DNA of 64,000 nt from Glutamicibacter halophytocola (GTDB taxonomy: Bacteria > Actinomycetota > Actinomycetes > Actinomycetales > Micrococcaceae): the NCBI RefSeq assembly GCF_001302565.1, contig NZ_CP012750.1, positions 3,596,001 to 3,660,000 of the forward strand. The letters run 5' to 3'. The notes beneath the pieces are model-generated. The model worked only from the letters and a program-made list of their open reading frames with translations, ran no database searches and was not told the origin of the DNA. Made by a program: the position numbers and the translations under genes. Each line of letters starts with the position of its first letter. Position 1 is the first letter of the stretch. Positions 36,382-45,278 of this stretch are shown here, in pieces.

Positions 36382-36432
36382 AAGGCGGAACCGTTCGCCT
36401 CGTCGCTTTGACGCGATGAACGGTTCTGCCTT
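36382..36432. terminator. Terminator between convergent LysE and PepSY genes
   Basis: 15-nt arms (36382-36396 with 36418-36432) pair at 14 positions, loop 21 nt. Lies in the 158-bp gap between stops. Confidence 0.7.
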
Positions 36433-36461
36433 GGGCACACTGTGCTTGCTTACTCAGCGGC

Positions 36462-37907
36462 TCATCTACAACCCGAGGCGCGTCGGACACGCCTGGCTTG
36501 AAATTTCCCAACCATCAGATCCACGGCCAGAAAGGCAGCCAGGCTGATGCCAAGCAACGGCAAGAGAATTCCTACTGCTGCGGCTGCCAGCAGTAACAGC
36601 GCTGATCCCCACCACGGTGCACGGGACATCGCACCGCGCCTCGGTGGCTTGCCCATCAACTGTGCAGAATTTCGCGTGGGGCGGCGTTTCCACCACATCG
36701 CATATCCAAGGACCACCATGGCGGCGATCGCCGAGGCGAGTAGGAACAGCAGCACTTGATTCGGCAGTCCGAACATGGTGCCCATATGGATATCGATGCC
36801 CCAGCGTGAAAGTTTCGCAACCAGGCCGAACTCGTTGAAATCAACGCGGTCGACAACTTCCAAGCTCTGGCCATTAATCGATACCGCGTCGACTTCGGTC
36901 GGGAAGGAACGCTGGATTTCCTGCACTACCCAGGCTTTGCCTTCCGCTGCGGGAGGCTTGATTTCCACCAGTTGAGTATTAATGTTGATTTCCCTGCCGA
37001 TCGACAGCATTGTGTCGAAGGCTGCCGGGTTCACCATCTTCCCGGATTGTGCTGAGTCCACCCCGTGATGATGGGCATGCTCGTCGCCGGAGGAATCGGC
37101 GGAATCGGACAAGTCGGTGTTCACCGACGGGGTTCCCCAGTTCAATGCCGAGCGGATTTCGCCCACATTCGCCCCGCCAAAGGTTGACCAGGTGATGCCC
37201 GTGGCAGAGAGGAAGAATGCACCGATGAGAATCCACAATCCCAGCGAACCGTGCCAGCTAGCCAGCTTTCGATAGCCCTTGGCGCTGATGCTAGGGCGCA
37301 ACAGATCCTTCTTGCGTTTCGTTTTCCTGATCCGCTGGACCCACAAGCCGATTCCGGCCAGGGCGATAATCCCCAGCCAGGATGCCGCCATCTCGCTGTA
37401 AAGCCGTCCTGGTTCGCCGAGGTGCAGATTCCGGTGCAGCTGGTCGACCCAGGTCCGCAGCGGGAGGGAGCCGCTGGTTCCGTAGGTTGTCAGGTCTCCG
37501 CGGATTTCTGCGGTGGCAGGATCCACGAAAACAGCTCTCATTTCGCTGGCGCCCAACCCGGGTTCGGAGTACATCACCCGGGTGGTGTCGCCCGGGTTCG
37601 GGGCCGGGCGAACAGCAGCAGGCGTATCCTGGTCCCCGAGGTAGGCATTGGCTGCCTCGATCTGTTGTGCCAGTGGCAAATAGGCATCTGCAACGGGGGC
37701 GTGCAGTTCCCGGGCGTAGACCGCTTGCTCGACTTGGGGCATCACGGAGTACAGCGCACCGCTGAGCGCCGCAACCAGGATGAAGGGGCCAACGAAAATT
37801 CCTGCGTAGAAATGCAGGCGCAGCAACAGCTGCCCAAACCAGCCCTTGCCCGCTGGGCGGGACCGCTGGGGTGAAGATGATTCTGGTGAAGTTTCCAGAA
37901 GAGTCAT
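36462..37907 (-). CDS. PepSY-domain membrane protein (PiuB-like)
   Basis: A 481-residue member of the PepSY-associated membrane family, with four main helices. The N-terminal helix region GWFGQLLLRLHFYAGIFVGPFILVAALSGALYSVMPQVEQ is diagnostic. External PepSY domains lie around residues 70-150 and 290-350, with TWVDQLHRNLHLGEPGRLYSEMAASWLGIIALAGIGLW and RWGIDIHMGTMFGLPNQVLLFLLASAIAAMVVLGYAMWWKRRP between. A His-rich insert (DEHAHHHGVD) may bind metal. Relatives such as PiuB are iron- or copper-linked and may reduce ferric complexes. It is last in the PCu(A)C-DyP-PepSY operon. Confidence 0.9.
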   Translation of the reverse strand: MTLLETSPESSSPQRSRPAGKGWFGQLLLRLHFYAGIFVGPFILVAALSGALYSVMPQVEQAVYARELHAPVADAYLPLAQQIEAANAYLGDQDTPAAVRPAPNPGDTTRVMYSEPGLGASEMRAVFVDPATAEIRGDLTTYGTSGSLPLRTWVDQLHRNLHLGEPGRLYSEMAASWLGIIALAGIGLWVQRIRKTKRKKDLLRPSISAKGYRKLASWHGSLGLWILIGAFFLSATGITWSTFGGANVGEIRSALNWGTPSVNTDLSDSADSSGDEHAHHHGVDSAQSGKMVNPAAFDTMLSIGREININTQLVEIKPPAAEGKAWVVQEIQRSFPTEVDAVSINGQSLEVVDRVDFNEFGLVAKLSRWGIDIHMGTMFGLPNQVLLFLLASAIAAMVVLGYAMWWKRRPTRNSAQLMGKPPRRGAMSRAPWWGSALLLLAAAAVGILLPLLGISLAAFLAVDLMVGKFQARRVRRASGCR

Positions 37908-37941
37908 GATGGTTCCTTGAAAAAGTGAAAAGTCGGGGATC

Positions 37942-39144
37942 TCAGGCGGTGAAGAACGTATCGCCGATAAAGCCGTGCTCCTGGCAGCCCGGAGGGATCA
38001 GGAAAACGGCAGACCCGATGGGAGTTGTCCATTGGTTCAGCGCATCTAGCTGATCCAGCCGCTGCTGCAATGGCACGTACTGCTTGGCAACACTCTTCTG
38101 ATAGGACACGAAGATGAGCCCGGAATCAGAGATGTTCTCGCCGGTGGGCGGTTCGTCGTAGTTGTAGGCCCTGCGATAAATCCGTTCTTCCGGATTCTCC
38201 GAGCGGGCGCGCCGAATATGGGCCTGGTCGCCAATCACGGCGAAGCCATTAACCGTGAGCCGGCGGAAATCCGGTTCATCATGTTCAAGGGCACCGGTCA
38301 AGGGCGCGCCGTTGTCCAGGGTGCGGCCTACGCTGAATTCCCGCGCGGGCCGATCCAGCTCATCCCAGGTTTCCAGATTCATGCGGATCCTGCGCAGCAC
38401 CATGGTGGTGCTTGAATCCTTGTTCCAGACAAGCTGGTTGAACTCCTGGGTGCCAGGTGCCAAGTTGGAAGTCCCATCGACCTGGCCGAAGAGATTGCGC
38501 ATTGTCGTTGAGCTGGCCTCTGACCCGCGGGCTCTGCGGAAACCTGCCTGCGTCCACTTCACCGTGGCGAAGCTGCGCACATCCTTGAGCAGCATGCGTT
38601 GTGCGTGGGACACAGTGAGCCGGTCATCCGCAGCGATGTGCAGCAATAGATCGCCGTCGCACCAGCGCTGTTCCAGCCGGTCGATGCCAAATTCCGGCAA
38701 CGGCTTGACTTCCGAGGTGGCCGCACCTGCCAGCTTGGCCATTTTGCTCCCGAATCCGAAGGTCACGGTGAGCCGTGCCGGCAGGTGCGCCAGCTCAGGT
38801 TCGGTATCGGCCAGCGCTTCACGGCCCTGCGTCAGCCTGGCAGCGTCATCGGTGAGTATGCGAAGCAGCCGCTGAACGCTGTCCCGGTCCACCTCGTCGC
38901 GCAGCGTCAAGGCAATATACGCTGCGTAGGCTTGGGGCGCTGTGGCGATCCCCGCCTGATGCGATCCATAAAAGGGAATGGTCTCCTGCCCGTGCAAAGG
39001 CTCGGACGCACCGGCAGGAGAAGCCGAATCTGCCAGTGATTCAATACCCAGCGCGGCGACTGCTCCAAGGCCTGACGCGGCACCTGCAATCAGCAGTCCC
39101 CGGCGGCTTGGCCGCATGGCGGTCCCGGAGCGTTCCGATCCCAT
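37942..39144 (-). CDS. Exported Dyp-type heme peroxidase (EfeB/class I-like)
   Basis: 400 residues with a Tat signal (RPSRRGLLIAGAASGLGAVAALG), so it is probably exported folded with heme. Catalytic motif GQVDGTSN is the G-x-x-D-G signature. The proximal histidine is likely in AHIRRARSENPEERIYRRAYNYD, and the late block SGLIFVSYQKSVAKQYVPLQQRL is typical of the family. It may be a peroxidase or take part in heme/iron handling as EfeB does, but no EfeU or EfeO gene is nearby. Its ATG overlaps the PCu(A)C stop by one base. Confidence 0.93.
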   Translation of the reverse strand: MGSERSGTAMRPSRRGLLIAGAASGLGAVAALGIESLADSASPAGASEPLHGQETIPFYGSHQAGIATAPQAYAAYIALTLRDEVDRDSVQRLLRILTDDAARLTQGREALADTEPELAHLPARLTVTFGFGSKMAKLAGAATSEVKPLPEFGIDRLEQRWCDGDLLLHIAADDRLTVSHAQRMLLKDVRSFATVKWTQAGFRRARGSEASSTTMRNLFGQVDGTSNLAPGTQEFNQLVWNKDSSTTMVLRRIRMNLETWDELDRPAREFSVGRTLDNGAPLTGALEHDEPDFRRLTVNGFAVIGDQAHIRRARSENPEERIYRRAYNYDEPPTGENISDSGLIFVSYQKSVAKQYVPLQQRLDQLDALNQWTTPIGSAVFLIPPGCQEHGFIGDTFFTA

Positions 39145-39671
39145 CAGTGCCCATGTCCGCTCTGCGACGAGGATTCATCGTAGCTTTCCTTGGCCACGGC
39201 GAAATCCTTGACCGGCGCTGTGAAATCGAAGCTGCTCTCATCGGAGAATTCCAAGGTGAGAGCCACTTCATCACCGGCCTTGAGCGGTTTCTTCGGATCC
39301 ATGATCATCAGGTGGTTCGCGCCGGGTGCAAGCTCCAGCTTCCCGTGGGCTTCAATGGTGAAACCGCCCGTTTTCTCGCGCATGACCATGGCCCCGGACT
39401 CATTGGCCACGGTCTCATGCAATCCGGTATCACCCGATACCGCGCTGGAGACCTGCGTAATGGTCACCGCGTGATCCCCGGTGTTTTCGATGGTGCCGAA
39501 GGCCGAGGACATATCGTCTTGTGTTGCCTTGAGCCAGAGGTCTTTTACCTCAATGGTGGTTCCTGCCGGGGAAGGCGATGCAGCGCCTGGTTCAGGAGCG
39601 GCGCAGCCGGCAAGGAGGATCAGGGAACTCGCGCTAAGCGCGGTGGCACGAAGGCCAAATGATTTTTTCAA
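39144..39671 (-). CDS. PCu(A)C-type copper chaperone lipoprotein
   Basis: 175 residues with signal peptide and lipobox LLAGC. The domain matches periplasmic/extracytoplasmic PCu(A)C: VKDLWLKATQDDMSSAFGTIENTGDHAVTI, then the Cu(I) motif with LHETVANESGAMVMRE and ANHLMIMDPKKPLKAGDEV (H-x(n)-M-x(n)-H-x-M). The C-terminus ends in GHGH. It delivers copper, in other bacteria to the CuA centre of cytochrome oxidase. It is the first gene of the operon with DyP and PepSY genes. Confidence 0.92.
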   Translation of the reverse strand: MKKSFGLRATALSASSLILLAGCAAPEPGAASPSPAGTTIEVKDLWLKATQDDMSSAFGTIENTGDHAVTITQVSSAVSGDTGLHETVANESGAMVMREKTGGFTIEAHGKLELAPGANHLMIMDPKKPLKAGDEVALTLEFSDESSFDFTAPVKDFAVAKESYDESSSQSGHGH

Positions 39672-40038
39672 GGGTCATCCTGTGAAGTTTGCGCGAAGCG
39701 CTGAGAAGGCTTCGCGAGAGCGCAAGGCGGGCCGTGTGCCCGTCTGGCATGGCTGGAATCCGGCAGCGTGAAATGGCGCCACCAGCGTGCTGGAACCCCG
39801 TGATGCGGGGATGGGAATGCGCAGAAAATTGCGGCGAGAACATGCGGCAGTGTGCCCGATGCGCAGGCATGAAGTGAAAGGCTGGCCTCATGGGATCCGC
39901 TGCCCAGCGCTCATTGGCGCTCGCCAATCAGCAATGGGCATCACAAAGCCCGGCAGGGAAAGTTCCGGGCGCACCGGATAAGACCGCCATCAGGTCCTGT
40001 GCAGGGGTCAAAACTGCGGTAGCGAAGCCAAGCTTCGA
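39672..40038. other. Gap upstream of the copper-chaperone operon
   Basis: About 370 bp. It must hold the promoter of the PCu(A)C operon, but I cannot point to a clear box. A 97-codon minus frame (39634-39927) rich in His and Arg overlaps the chaperone start and has no ribosome site; I do not accept it. Confidence 0.45.
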
Positions 40039-40707
40039 TTAATGGGCGGTGTTCTGCGCTGTTGCCACCAGCGGAGGTCCGCGCCGGATAACGCTTGTCG
40101 AGTACACCGCCAAGGTGCAGGCCCGGGGCTCTTCCCATCCCGGAGGAGCAGTTAGGGGTGCGGGCGGCTGGTGCGAATAGGCCAGGAGAACCCAGAACCG
40201 GGTCCAGCGGCAAAGGGCCATGAGGCCGGCGAGGCTGGTCATGAGCTCGTCCCCGCGATGCACGAAGAGCACCGTGGCAATCCCGGCAATGACGTGGGCG
40301 ATAATCATGGAAGCATCACCGTGTCCAGGCATCGGCAATGCCGAGTCCCGTGGCAGCTCCAGGATCATGTTCATGCCATGCGCGCCGAAATCCCCGGGTC
40401 GCGGCTGCGCCATCGACGCATGGTCCGACCCCATGGAGAACATCAGGTGGAACAGCATCTGGCTGATGGCCACCATGATGGCTAGCCGAAGCAGCGTGAA
40501 ATGGCGTCCGCTGAGCCCTGTGCAGACCAGCAATGACAACGACAGCGGCAGGGCGATATTCAGAACGCCCGGCACTGCCCCTCCGGCCAGCACGTGGGAT
40601 AGCAGCGATACGAAAGTCGCGCAGAACGCGACCGCCATGCCTCTGAGCACACGTGTTGAACGGGAGGTTTTTTCCACAGGCAACAGTATGTCAGATACGG
40701 GATTCAC
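40039..40707 (-). CDS. Polytopic membrane protein of unknown function, linked to the copper/heme operon
   Basis: 222 residues from a GTG at 40707; the ribosome site is poor, and ATG 40638 is possible. It has about five helices, a Met/His-rich external loop (MLFHLMFSMGSDHASMAQ ... GAHGMNM ... MPGHGDASMIIAHVIAG) and a basic tail with SVIRRGPPLVA. Met/His clusters suggest copper handling. It is upstream of, and on the same strand as, the PCu(A)C-DyP-PepSY genes. No characterised family is recognised; function is inferred from residues and neighbours. Confidence 0.7.
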   Translation of the reverse strand: MNPVSDILLPVEKTSRSTRVLRGMAVAFCATFVSLLSHVLAGGAVPGVLNIALPLSLSLLVCTGLSGRHFTLLRLAIMVAISQMLFHLMFSMGSDHASMAQPRPGDFGAHGMNMILELPRDSALPMPGHGDASMIIAHVIAGIATVLFVHRGDELMTSLAGLMALCRWTRFWVLLAYSHQPPAPLTAPPGWEEPRACTLAVYSTSVIRRGPPLVATAQNTAH

Positions 40708-40735
40708 TCTCCGGCAGGCCCGGCCGGACGCGGGC

Positions 40736-41416
40736 TCAGCCTTTCAGCGACGCGCCGCCGCAGATGGTCATCACCTGGCCGGTGATGGACTTGCCATGCT
40801 CCCCGCCCAGGAACAGCACCAGGGCGGCCACATCGGCGGGATCCACGAGCGCGCCCAGTGGCGGCGTGACCGGCGGGACGCCCGCCCTGCGCGGATCAAC
40901 CATCATCGGGGTATCAGTGGGCCCCGGCGCCACAACATTGCAGGTGATGCCACGCGGCGCCAGCTCCATGGCCCAGCTGCGCGACAGCCCGGCGAGCGCT
41001 GACTTGGTAGCGGCATATTGGCTCTTGCCAGCGACACCGCTCATGGTCCGGCTGCCAATCAAGATGATCCGGGAGCCATCCTCCATCTTCGGTGCCAGGG
41101 TGTTGAGCAGCGCCATTGGCGCCTGCACATGAACCGCGTGCATCCCCGCCAGATCCTCCGCCTTGAGCTCGCCCAATGCCCCGGTCGCCATATAGCCTGC
41201 GGCATGGACAAAAAGATCGGGCGCCGACAGCTGCTGTGCGGCTTCCTGGACCTGGCCCAGGTCTCCCAGGTCGGTGCTCCGCCAGGAGAAGCGCTCATCG
41301 GCGATGGCCGGTGCCCTGCGGCTCAGGCCCGTGACTTCATAGCCGGCTTCCAGCAGGGCGCGGGCGATCGCTTCGCCAATGCCGGAGCTGACCCCGGTGA
41401 CCAGAGCGCTAGGCAT
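40736..41416 (-). CDS. Short-chain dehydrogenase/reductase
   Basis: 226 residues from ATG 41416. The NAD(P) motif is ALVTGVSSGIGEAIARALLEAGYEV, the catalytic Ser is in ILIGSRTMSG, and Y-x-x-x-K is in SQYAATKSALAGLS. NVVAPGPTDTPM and the C-terminal GQVMTICGGASLKG are classical. Its start lies 8 bp inside the end of the sialidase-like gene, so it is translationally coupled as the last gene of the nine-gene island operon. It probably oxidises a sugar or acid-sugar hydroxyl; substrate inferred from neighbours only. Confidence 0.9.
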   Translation of the reverse strand: MPSALVTGVSSGIGEAIARALLEAGYEVTGLSRRAPAIADERFSWRSTDLGDLGQVQEAAQQLSAPDLFVHAAGYMATGALGELKAEDLAGMHAVHVQAPMALLNTLAPKMEDGSRIILIGSRTMSGVAGKSQYAATKSALAGLSRSWAMELAPRGITCNVVAPGPTDTPMMVDPRRAGVPPVTPPLGALVDPADVAALVLFLGGEHGKSITGQVMTICGGASLKG

Positions 41417-42644
41417 GATCGCTTGCCTCCGGCGCGCTGACCCACGAAGGGTCGATGCGCACGTACTTGATGGCCTGGCGGAAATAGGTGTAGGCCAGGT
41501 GCAGGGCCCCATCCTGGCCTTCGTGGATGGAAGGATAGGAGAATTCCCGGTTCAGCCCCTCGCGGGAATTATTGGAAAGGCAGTACCCGTCCCCCACTTC
41601 GAGGTTCCTTCGTGCTGGCCAGCTTCTGCCCTGATCCGATGAGATCGCCACGGTCAGCGGCGCGCGGGGCGTGCCCCAGAAGGCCTTTTGCACCCCGGGT
41701 TCCCCGGTGGCCACCGGTTCGAACACCACCGGGCCATCGACGCTGGAATCCAATCCCTCATCGTCGATCTCGTCGTAGAGCGACAGCCGGCGTTCGGTCT
41801 GCTCAGTGGCCTGGGAGTGGTTGTAGATCAAGGCCAAGCGGCCATCATTCATGGAGACGAACTGGATGGATGAATTGTTATTCGGCAATTCGGTGGCTTC
41901 CGGCACGCTCCACGTCAGCCCGCCGTCCTCGGAACGCGAGGCATAGATCCAGTCGGCCCAGCGGCTGCGATACAGCGCGAGCAGGCTGCCGTCGGCCAGC
42001 GCCGCGACATTCATGTGCACGCAGCCGGTGGAACCCTCGATAATCTGCTCGGTCCATGTGGCTCCGCCATCGGTGGAGACCATCAGTGCGGAGTCGTCGA
42101 AGTCCCCCACCCATTTTTGCCCTGGCACGGTAGCGCAGCGGAAGACCGGAACATATAGCCGTTCGCCGACCTGCACCGGTGGCTGGCGCACGAAGACCCC
42201 GCCGTGGTCGGTGGCGGCAAAGAGGGTTTCGGGGTCGGACCAGGTGCTTCCGTGGTCGCTGGAGATGCGGCGGCGCACCTCGGAGGTGTCCTGGTTTCCC
42301 GCGTGCTGGGCCGTGTACAGCAGCCAGAGTTCCTCACCGTGGCGGTACAGGATCGGGTTCTGCTCGGAACGGGTCGAGTCGCTGGACAGCTGCTGTGCCG
42401 GCGACCATTTTTCCGCCCAACGCCCCTCGGGCAGACGCTGCAGGGTGGAGAAGTAGATGCTGATATCCGCCACCCCTTCCTGTGTTCCGCCGAACCAGAC
42501 GCAGCCCAGATCCCCGTTGCCCAGGGTCATCAGGTTGGCTGCGTGGGATTGCACCGTGGGTGCCGGCAGGTAGGCGTAGGCCAGCGGCCCATCCTCGTGG
42601 ATCTGCCCGTCGGGGTTGATGGTGGAAAAATCGGTCAACGACAT
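41409..42644 (-). CDS. BNR/sialidase-fold protein without signal peptide
   Basis: 411 residues with at least four Asp-box repeats: SSDHGSTWSD, STDGGATWTE, SEDGGLTWSV and SSDQGRSWPA. This gives a six-bladed sialidase-like propeller. N-terminal HAANLMTLGNGDLGCVWFGGTQEG and C-terminal EFSYPSIHEGQDGALHLAYTYFRQAIKYVRI match the exo-alpha-sialidase-like (BNR_2) group, many of which are not sialidases. There is no signal peptide, so it acts inside the cell on an imported compound. It may be a glycosidase, lyase or isomerase-like enzyme; the reaction is unknown. The ATG has AAGGAATC upstream. It is coupled to the SDR gene. Confidence 0.85.
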   Translation of the reverse strand: MSLTDFSTINPDGQIHEDGPLAYAYLPAPTVQSHAANLMTLGNGDLGCVWFGGTQEGVADISIYFSTLQRLPEGRWAEKWSPAQQLSSDSTRSEQNPILYRHGEELWLLYTAQHAGNQDTSEVRRRISSDHGSTWSDPETLFAATDHGGVFVRQPPVQVGERLYVPVFRCATVPGQKWVGDFDDSALMVSTDGGATWTEQIIEGSTGCVHMNVAALADGSLLALYRSRWADWIYASRSEDGGLTWSVPEATELPNNNSSIQFVSMNDGRLALIYNHSQATEQTERRLSLYDEIDDEGLDSSVDGPVVFEPVATGEPGVQKAFWGTPRAPLTVAISSDQGRSWPARRNLEVGDGYCLSNNSREGLNREFSYPSIHEGQDGALHLAYTYFRQAIKYVRIDPSWVSAPEASDHA

Positions 42645-42672
42645 TGTCTGATTCCTTGCTGTCTATTCGGTG

Positions 42673-43443
42673 CTAGGAGCGGGCCTGCTGCAGGTGGGCC
42701 GCGGCCGTTGCTTCCAGGTGGGTCAGGTCCGAGGCCACCGTGGCGAAGGTATATCCTTCGCCGAGGCGCTGCTGGGCCAGCTCTCCGTTGGCGTTGTGGA
42801 TGCCGGCGGCAATGCCAGCCTGCTGTGCTGCCGCGCTCACCCGCTTGAGCGCGGCCTCGAATTCCTCCTTGATCGCCGGATCCCCGGGGAATGCGGCGCC
42901 GATGGCCAGGGCCAGGTCGCTGGGCCCGACGTACAGCCCGTCCAGGCCCTGGACGGCGGCGATTTCTTCGACGTTCTCCAACCCGCCCGGAGTCTCGATC
43001 ATGGCGAAGACCATGGTGGTGGCATCCGATTCCGCTGGTACCGGGCCAACGCGCAGGGCCGAGCGCATGGGTCCGTAGGAGCGGATGCCATGCGGCGGGT
43101 ACTTGGCGTATTTGACCGCGTCGGCGGCGTCTTGCGCGTTGTCGACCAGCGGCACGATGACTGCCACGGCGCCAGCGTCCAGGGCCTTGCCAATGGCGGT
43201 GGCGTTATTGGCTTCCACGCGGACAACACCGGCGGCCTGGCCGGAGGCGTCGATGGCCATCAGCCCGGTGAGCATTCCGTTGTAGCCGATCAGGCCGTGC
43301 TGCGCGTCGAGGGCAACGTAGTCGTAGCCCAGGCGTGCGATGCGTTCGGTGGATACCGGCGAATCGAGCACCACCCAGTACCCGACGGCTGGTTCGCGGT
43401 CACGGATCTTGCGGGCGAATTCGGTGGCAACTGCTGAGGTCAT
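42673..43443 (-). CDS. HpcH/HpaI-family class II aldolase
   Basis: 256 residues, the usual size for HpaI/GarL/RhmA-type pyruvate aldolases. The N-terminal strand ends in YDYVALDAQHGLIGYNGM, with catalytic His in D-A-Q-H-G (usually D-x-E-H-G). Metal ligands are Glu in AMIETPGGLENVEEIAAV and Asp in YVGPSDLALAIG. These enzymes split 2-keto-3-deoxy acids to pyruvate and an aldehyde, so it may deliver pyruvate plus a short aldehyde from the island's substrate. The aldehyde could be reduced by the adjacent aldo/keto reductase; this is inference. Confidence 0.9.
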   Translation of the reverse strand: MTSAVATEFARKIRDREPAVGYWVVLDSPVSTERIARLGYDYVALDAQHGLIGYNGMLTGLMAIDASGQAAGVVRVEANNATAIGKALDAGAVAVIVPLVDNAQDAADAVKYAKYPPHGIRSYGPMRSALRVGPVPAESDATTMVFAMIETPGGLENVEEIAAVQGLDGLYVGPSDLALAIGAAFPGDPAIKEEFEAALKRVSAAAQQAGIAAGIHNANGELAQQRLGEGYTFATVASDLTHLEATAAAHLQQARS

Positions 43444-43464
43444 GGCGTTGGTGTCTCTTTCTTG

Positions 43465-44421
43465 TTAACGGTTGTAGGCAGGCATCGGGCCGTGCAGCGA
43501 GGCGGTGGCCGCTGCGGCTGCCTCCGCCAGGTTCTGCTCCAATGGCCCCTTGGCGATGGCGGCAATGTTGGATTCGAGCTGGCTTGCCTTGGATCCGCCA
43601 AGCAGCAGCGAGTCGACGCCCTGGTGGTAGGCCAGCCAGCGCAGGGACAGCTCGATCAGGCTGATGCCGGCGTCCTCGGCCAGTGCGGTGAGCGCTTCAA
43701 TGCCCTTGAAGAGGTCTTCGTCCCAGTAGCGCTCGGTGTACATGCTGGCCAGGCGGGAGCTGCCGAAGCGCCCTTCCTGCGGCTGTTGCGCGAAGCTATG
43801 GCGCCCGGTGAGCAGTCCGCCGCCGAGCGGGTTGTACACCATGGTCTGCACCCCGCTGGCTTGGGCGAAGGGCAGGTATTCGGTTTCGATGCGCCGCGCT
43901 ACCAGGTTGTACAGCTGCTGGGCCACCACAGGTGGCGGCGCGCCGACCGACTCGGCCACATGCCTTGCCTGCGCAATCTGCCAGGCGGCGAAGTTGGAAA
44001 CGCCCAGGGACAGGATCTTGCCTTCCTGGTGCAGCTTCGCGACTTCGCCCAAGGTCGCTTCCAGCGAGGTGGCGTAGTCGGGCTGGTGCAGGTAGAACAG
44101 GTCCAGCCGGTCGGTGTTCAGCCGCCGCAGCGAGGCCTCCACGCTTCGGCGCAATGCCGCTGGGGACAAGGGCGAATCCTCGCCGGCATCCGCATGGGGC
44201 ATTCCGGCCTTGGACGCCAGGAATACCGAGTCGCGCTTGCCTTCCAGCAAGGTGGCCAGCAGCTCTTCGGTGGCCCCGCCGACATAGGCGTTGGCGGTAT
44301 CGATATGGGTGATTCCCGCGTCCAGTGCCGTATTGAGCATCTGCTCGCTGGCTTGGGCATCGGCGGTGTCGCCGAAGGTCATGGTTCCCAGGACCAATGC
44401 TGCCGGGGTGTTCTTGGGCAT
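43465..44421 (-). CDS. Aldo/keto reductase
   Basis: 318 residues, a TIM-barrel AKR with the catalytic tetrad Asp and Tyr in THIDTANAYVGG, Lys in FLASKAG and His in LFYLHQPD. The NADPH end LLLGGSKASQLESNIAAIAKGPL is present. The ATG at 44421 has AAGGAAGC upstream. It lies between the ATPase gene and the aldolase gene in one operon and probably reduces an aldehyde or ketose intermediate. Confidence 0.92.
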   Translation of the reverse strand: MPKNTPAALVLGTMTFGDTADAQASEQMLNTALDAGITHIDTANAYVGGATEELLATLLEGKRDSVFLASKAGMPHADAGEDSPLSPAALRRSVEASLRRLNTDRLDLFYLHQPDYATSLEATLGEVAKLHQEGKILSLGVSNFAAWQIAQARHVAESVGAPPPVVAQQLYNLVARRIETEYLPFAQASGVQTMVYNPLGGGLLTGRHSFAQQPQEGRFGSSRLASMYTERYWDEDLFKGIEALTALAEDAGISLIELSLRWLAYHQGVDSLLLGGSKASQLESNIAAIAKGPLEQNLAEAAAAATASLHGPMPAYNR

Positions 44422-44453
44422 TGTCTTTGCTTCCTTGTTCGTCTCTTGCGGTT

Positions 44454-45278
44454 CTAGCTGGCCAGTCCGGCCAGGATGTGGCGCGGCTTCACGCCTTCCA
44501 TCTGGCTCGGGTCCAGGGCCGCGCGGCGCAGCTTGCGGGTGTACGGCTGGGCCGGCGAGGTGAGCACCTGCTCGGTGCTGCCCAGTTCGACCAGCTTTCC
44601 CTTCTGCATCACCATGACCTGATCGCTGATTTCCTGCACCACGCCCAGGTTGTGTGAAATGAACACATAGGAGATCCCGGTGTCTTCCTGGATCTCGGCG
44701 AGCAGCTTGAGCACCTGTGCCTGCACCGAGACATCCAGCGCGCTGGTCGCCTCGTCACAGACCAGGAGCTCCGGCTTGGAAGCCAGTGCCCGGGCGATGC
44801 CGATGCGCTGGCGCTGGCCGCCGGAGAATTCATTGGCCCGCTTATCCAGTGCTCCCTCGGGCAGGCCCACGCGATCGAGCAGCCTCAAGGCCTCCTTGCG
44901 GCGTTCGGCAGGCGTCCCGATTTTCTGGATTTTCAGCGGCTCGGTGATGATCTGCTCGGCGCTGTGGCTGGGGTCCAGTGAGCCGTAGGGGTCTTGGAAG
45001 ACCATCTGGAATTTGCGGCGCAAGGGGCGCAGCTGCTTTTCATTCAGGGCCACCAGGTCGGTTCCATCCAGCAGGATTTGCCCCTTGGCCGGCTTGAGCA
45101 GGCGCATGATGGATTTGGCGATGGTTGACTTTCCGCATCCTGATTCACCGACCACGGCCAAGGTCGTGCCGCGTTCCAGGTCAAAGGAAACGTCGTCCAC
45201 CGCGCGGAAGATTCCGTTGTGCGTGTGGTACTCGACGCTCAGGTTCTTCACCGAGAGGAACGGTGCTTGCTGGTTCAT
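44454..45278 (-). CDS. Peptide-type ABC importer ATPase, OppF/DppF
   Basis: 274 residues. It has Walker A GESGCGKST, Q-loop MVFQDPYGSLDP, signature FSGGQRQRIGIARALASKPE, Walker B LLVCDEATSALDVSVQAQ and H-loop FISHNLG. The string PYGSLDP and the C-terminal oligopeptide-transporter extension (TSPAQPYTRKLRRAALDP) mark the OppF type. Its start overlaps the OppD stop (ATGA). Confidence 0.95.
   Translation of the reverse strand: MNQQAPFLSVKNLSVEYHTHNGIFRAVDDVSFDLERGTTLAVVGESGCGKSTIAKSIMRLLKPAKGQILLDGTDLVALNEKQLRPLRRKFQMVFQDPYGSLDPSHSAEQIITEPLKIQKIGTPAERRKEALRLLDRVGLPEGALDKRANEFSGGQRQRIGIARALASKPELLVCDEATSALDVSVQAQVLKLLAEIQEDTGISYVFISHNLGVVQEISDQVMVMQKGKLVELGSTEQVLTSPAQPYTRKLRRAALDPSQMEGVKPRHILAGLAS

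Noticed and set aside
37942..39144. Naming the DyP gene efeB of an EfeUOB iron system
   Set aside because: No EfeU permease or EfeO protein is adjacent; neighbours are a copper chaperone and a PepSY protein.
39634..39927. 97-codon His/Arg-rich minus frame upstream of the copper chaperone
   Set aside because: Overlaps the chaperone start in another frame with no ribosome site; considered as a metal-sensing leader peptide but unsupported.
41409..42644. Calling this gene nanH (true sialidase)
   Set aside because: No signal peptide, and no sialic-acid aldolase, kinase or epimerase genes nearby; the fold alone does not prove the activity.
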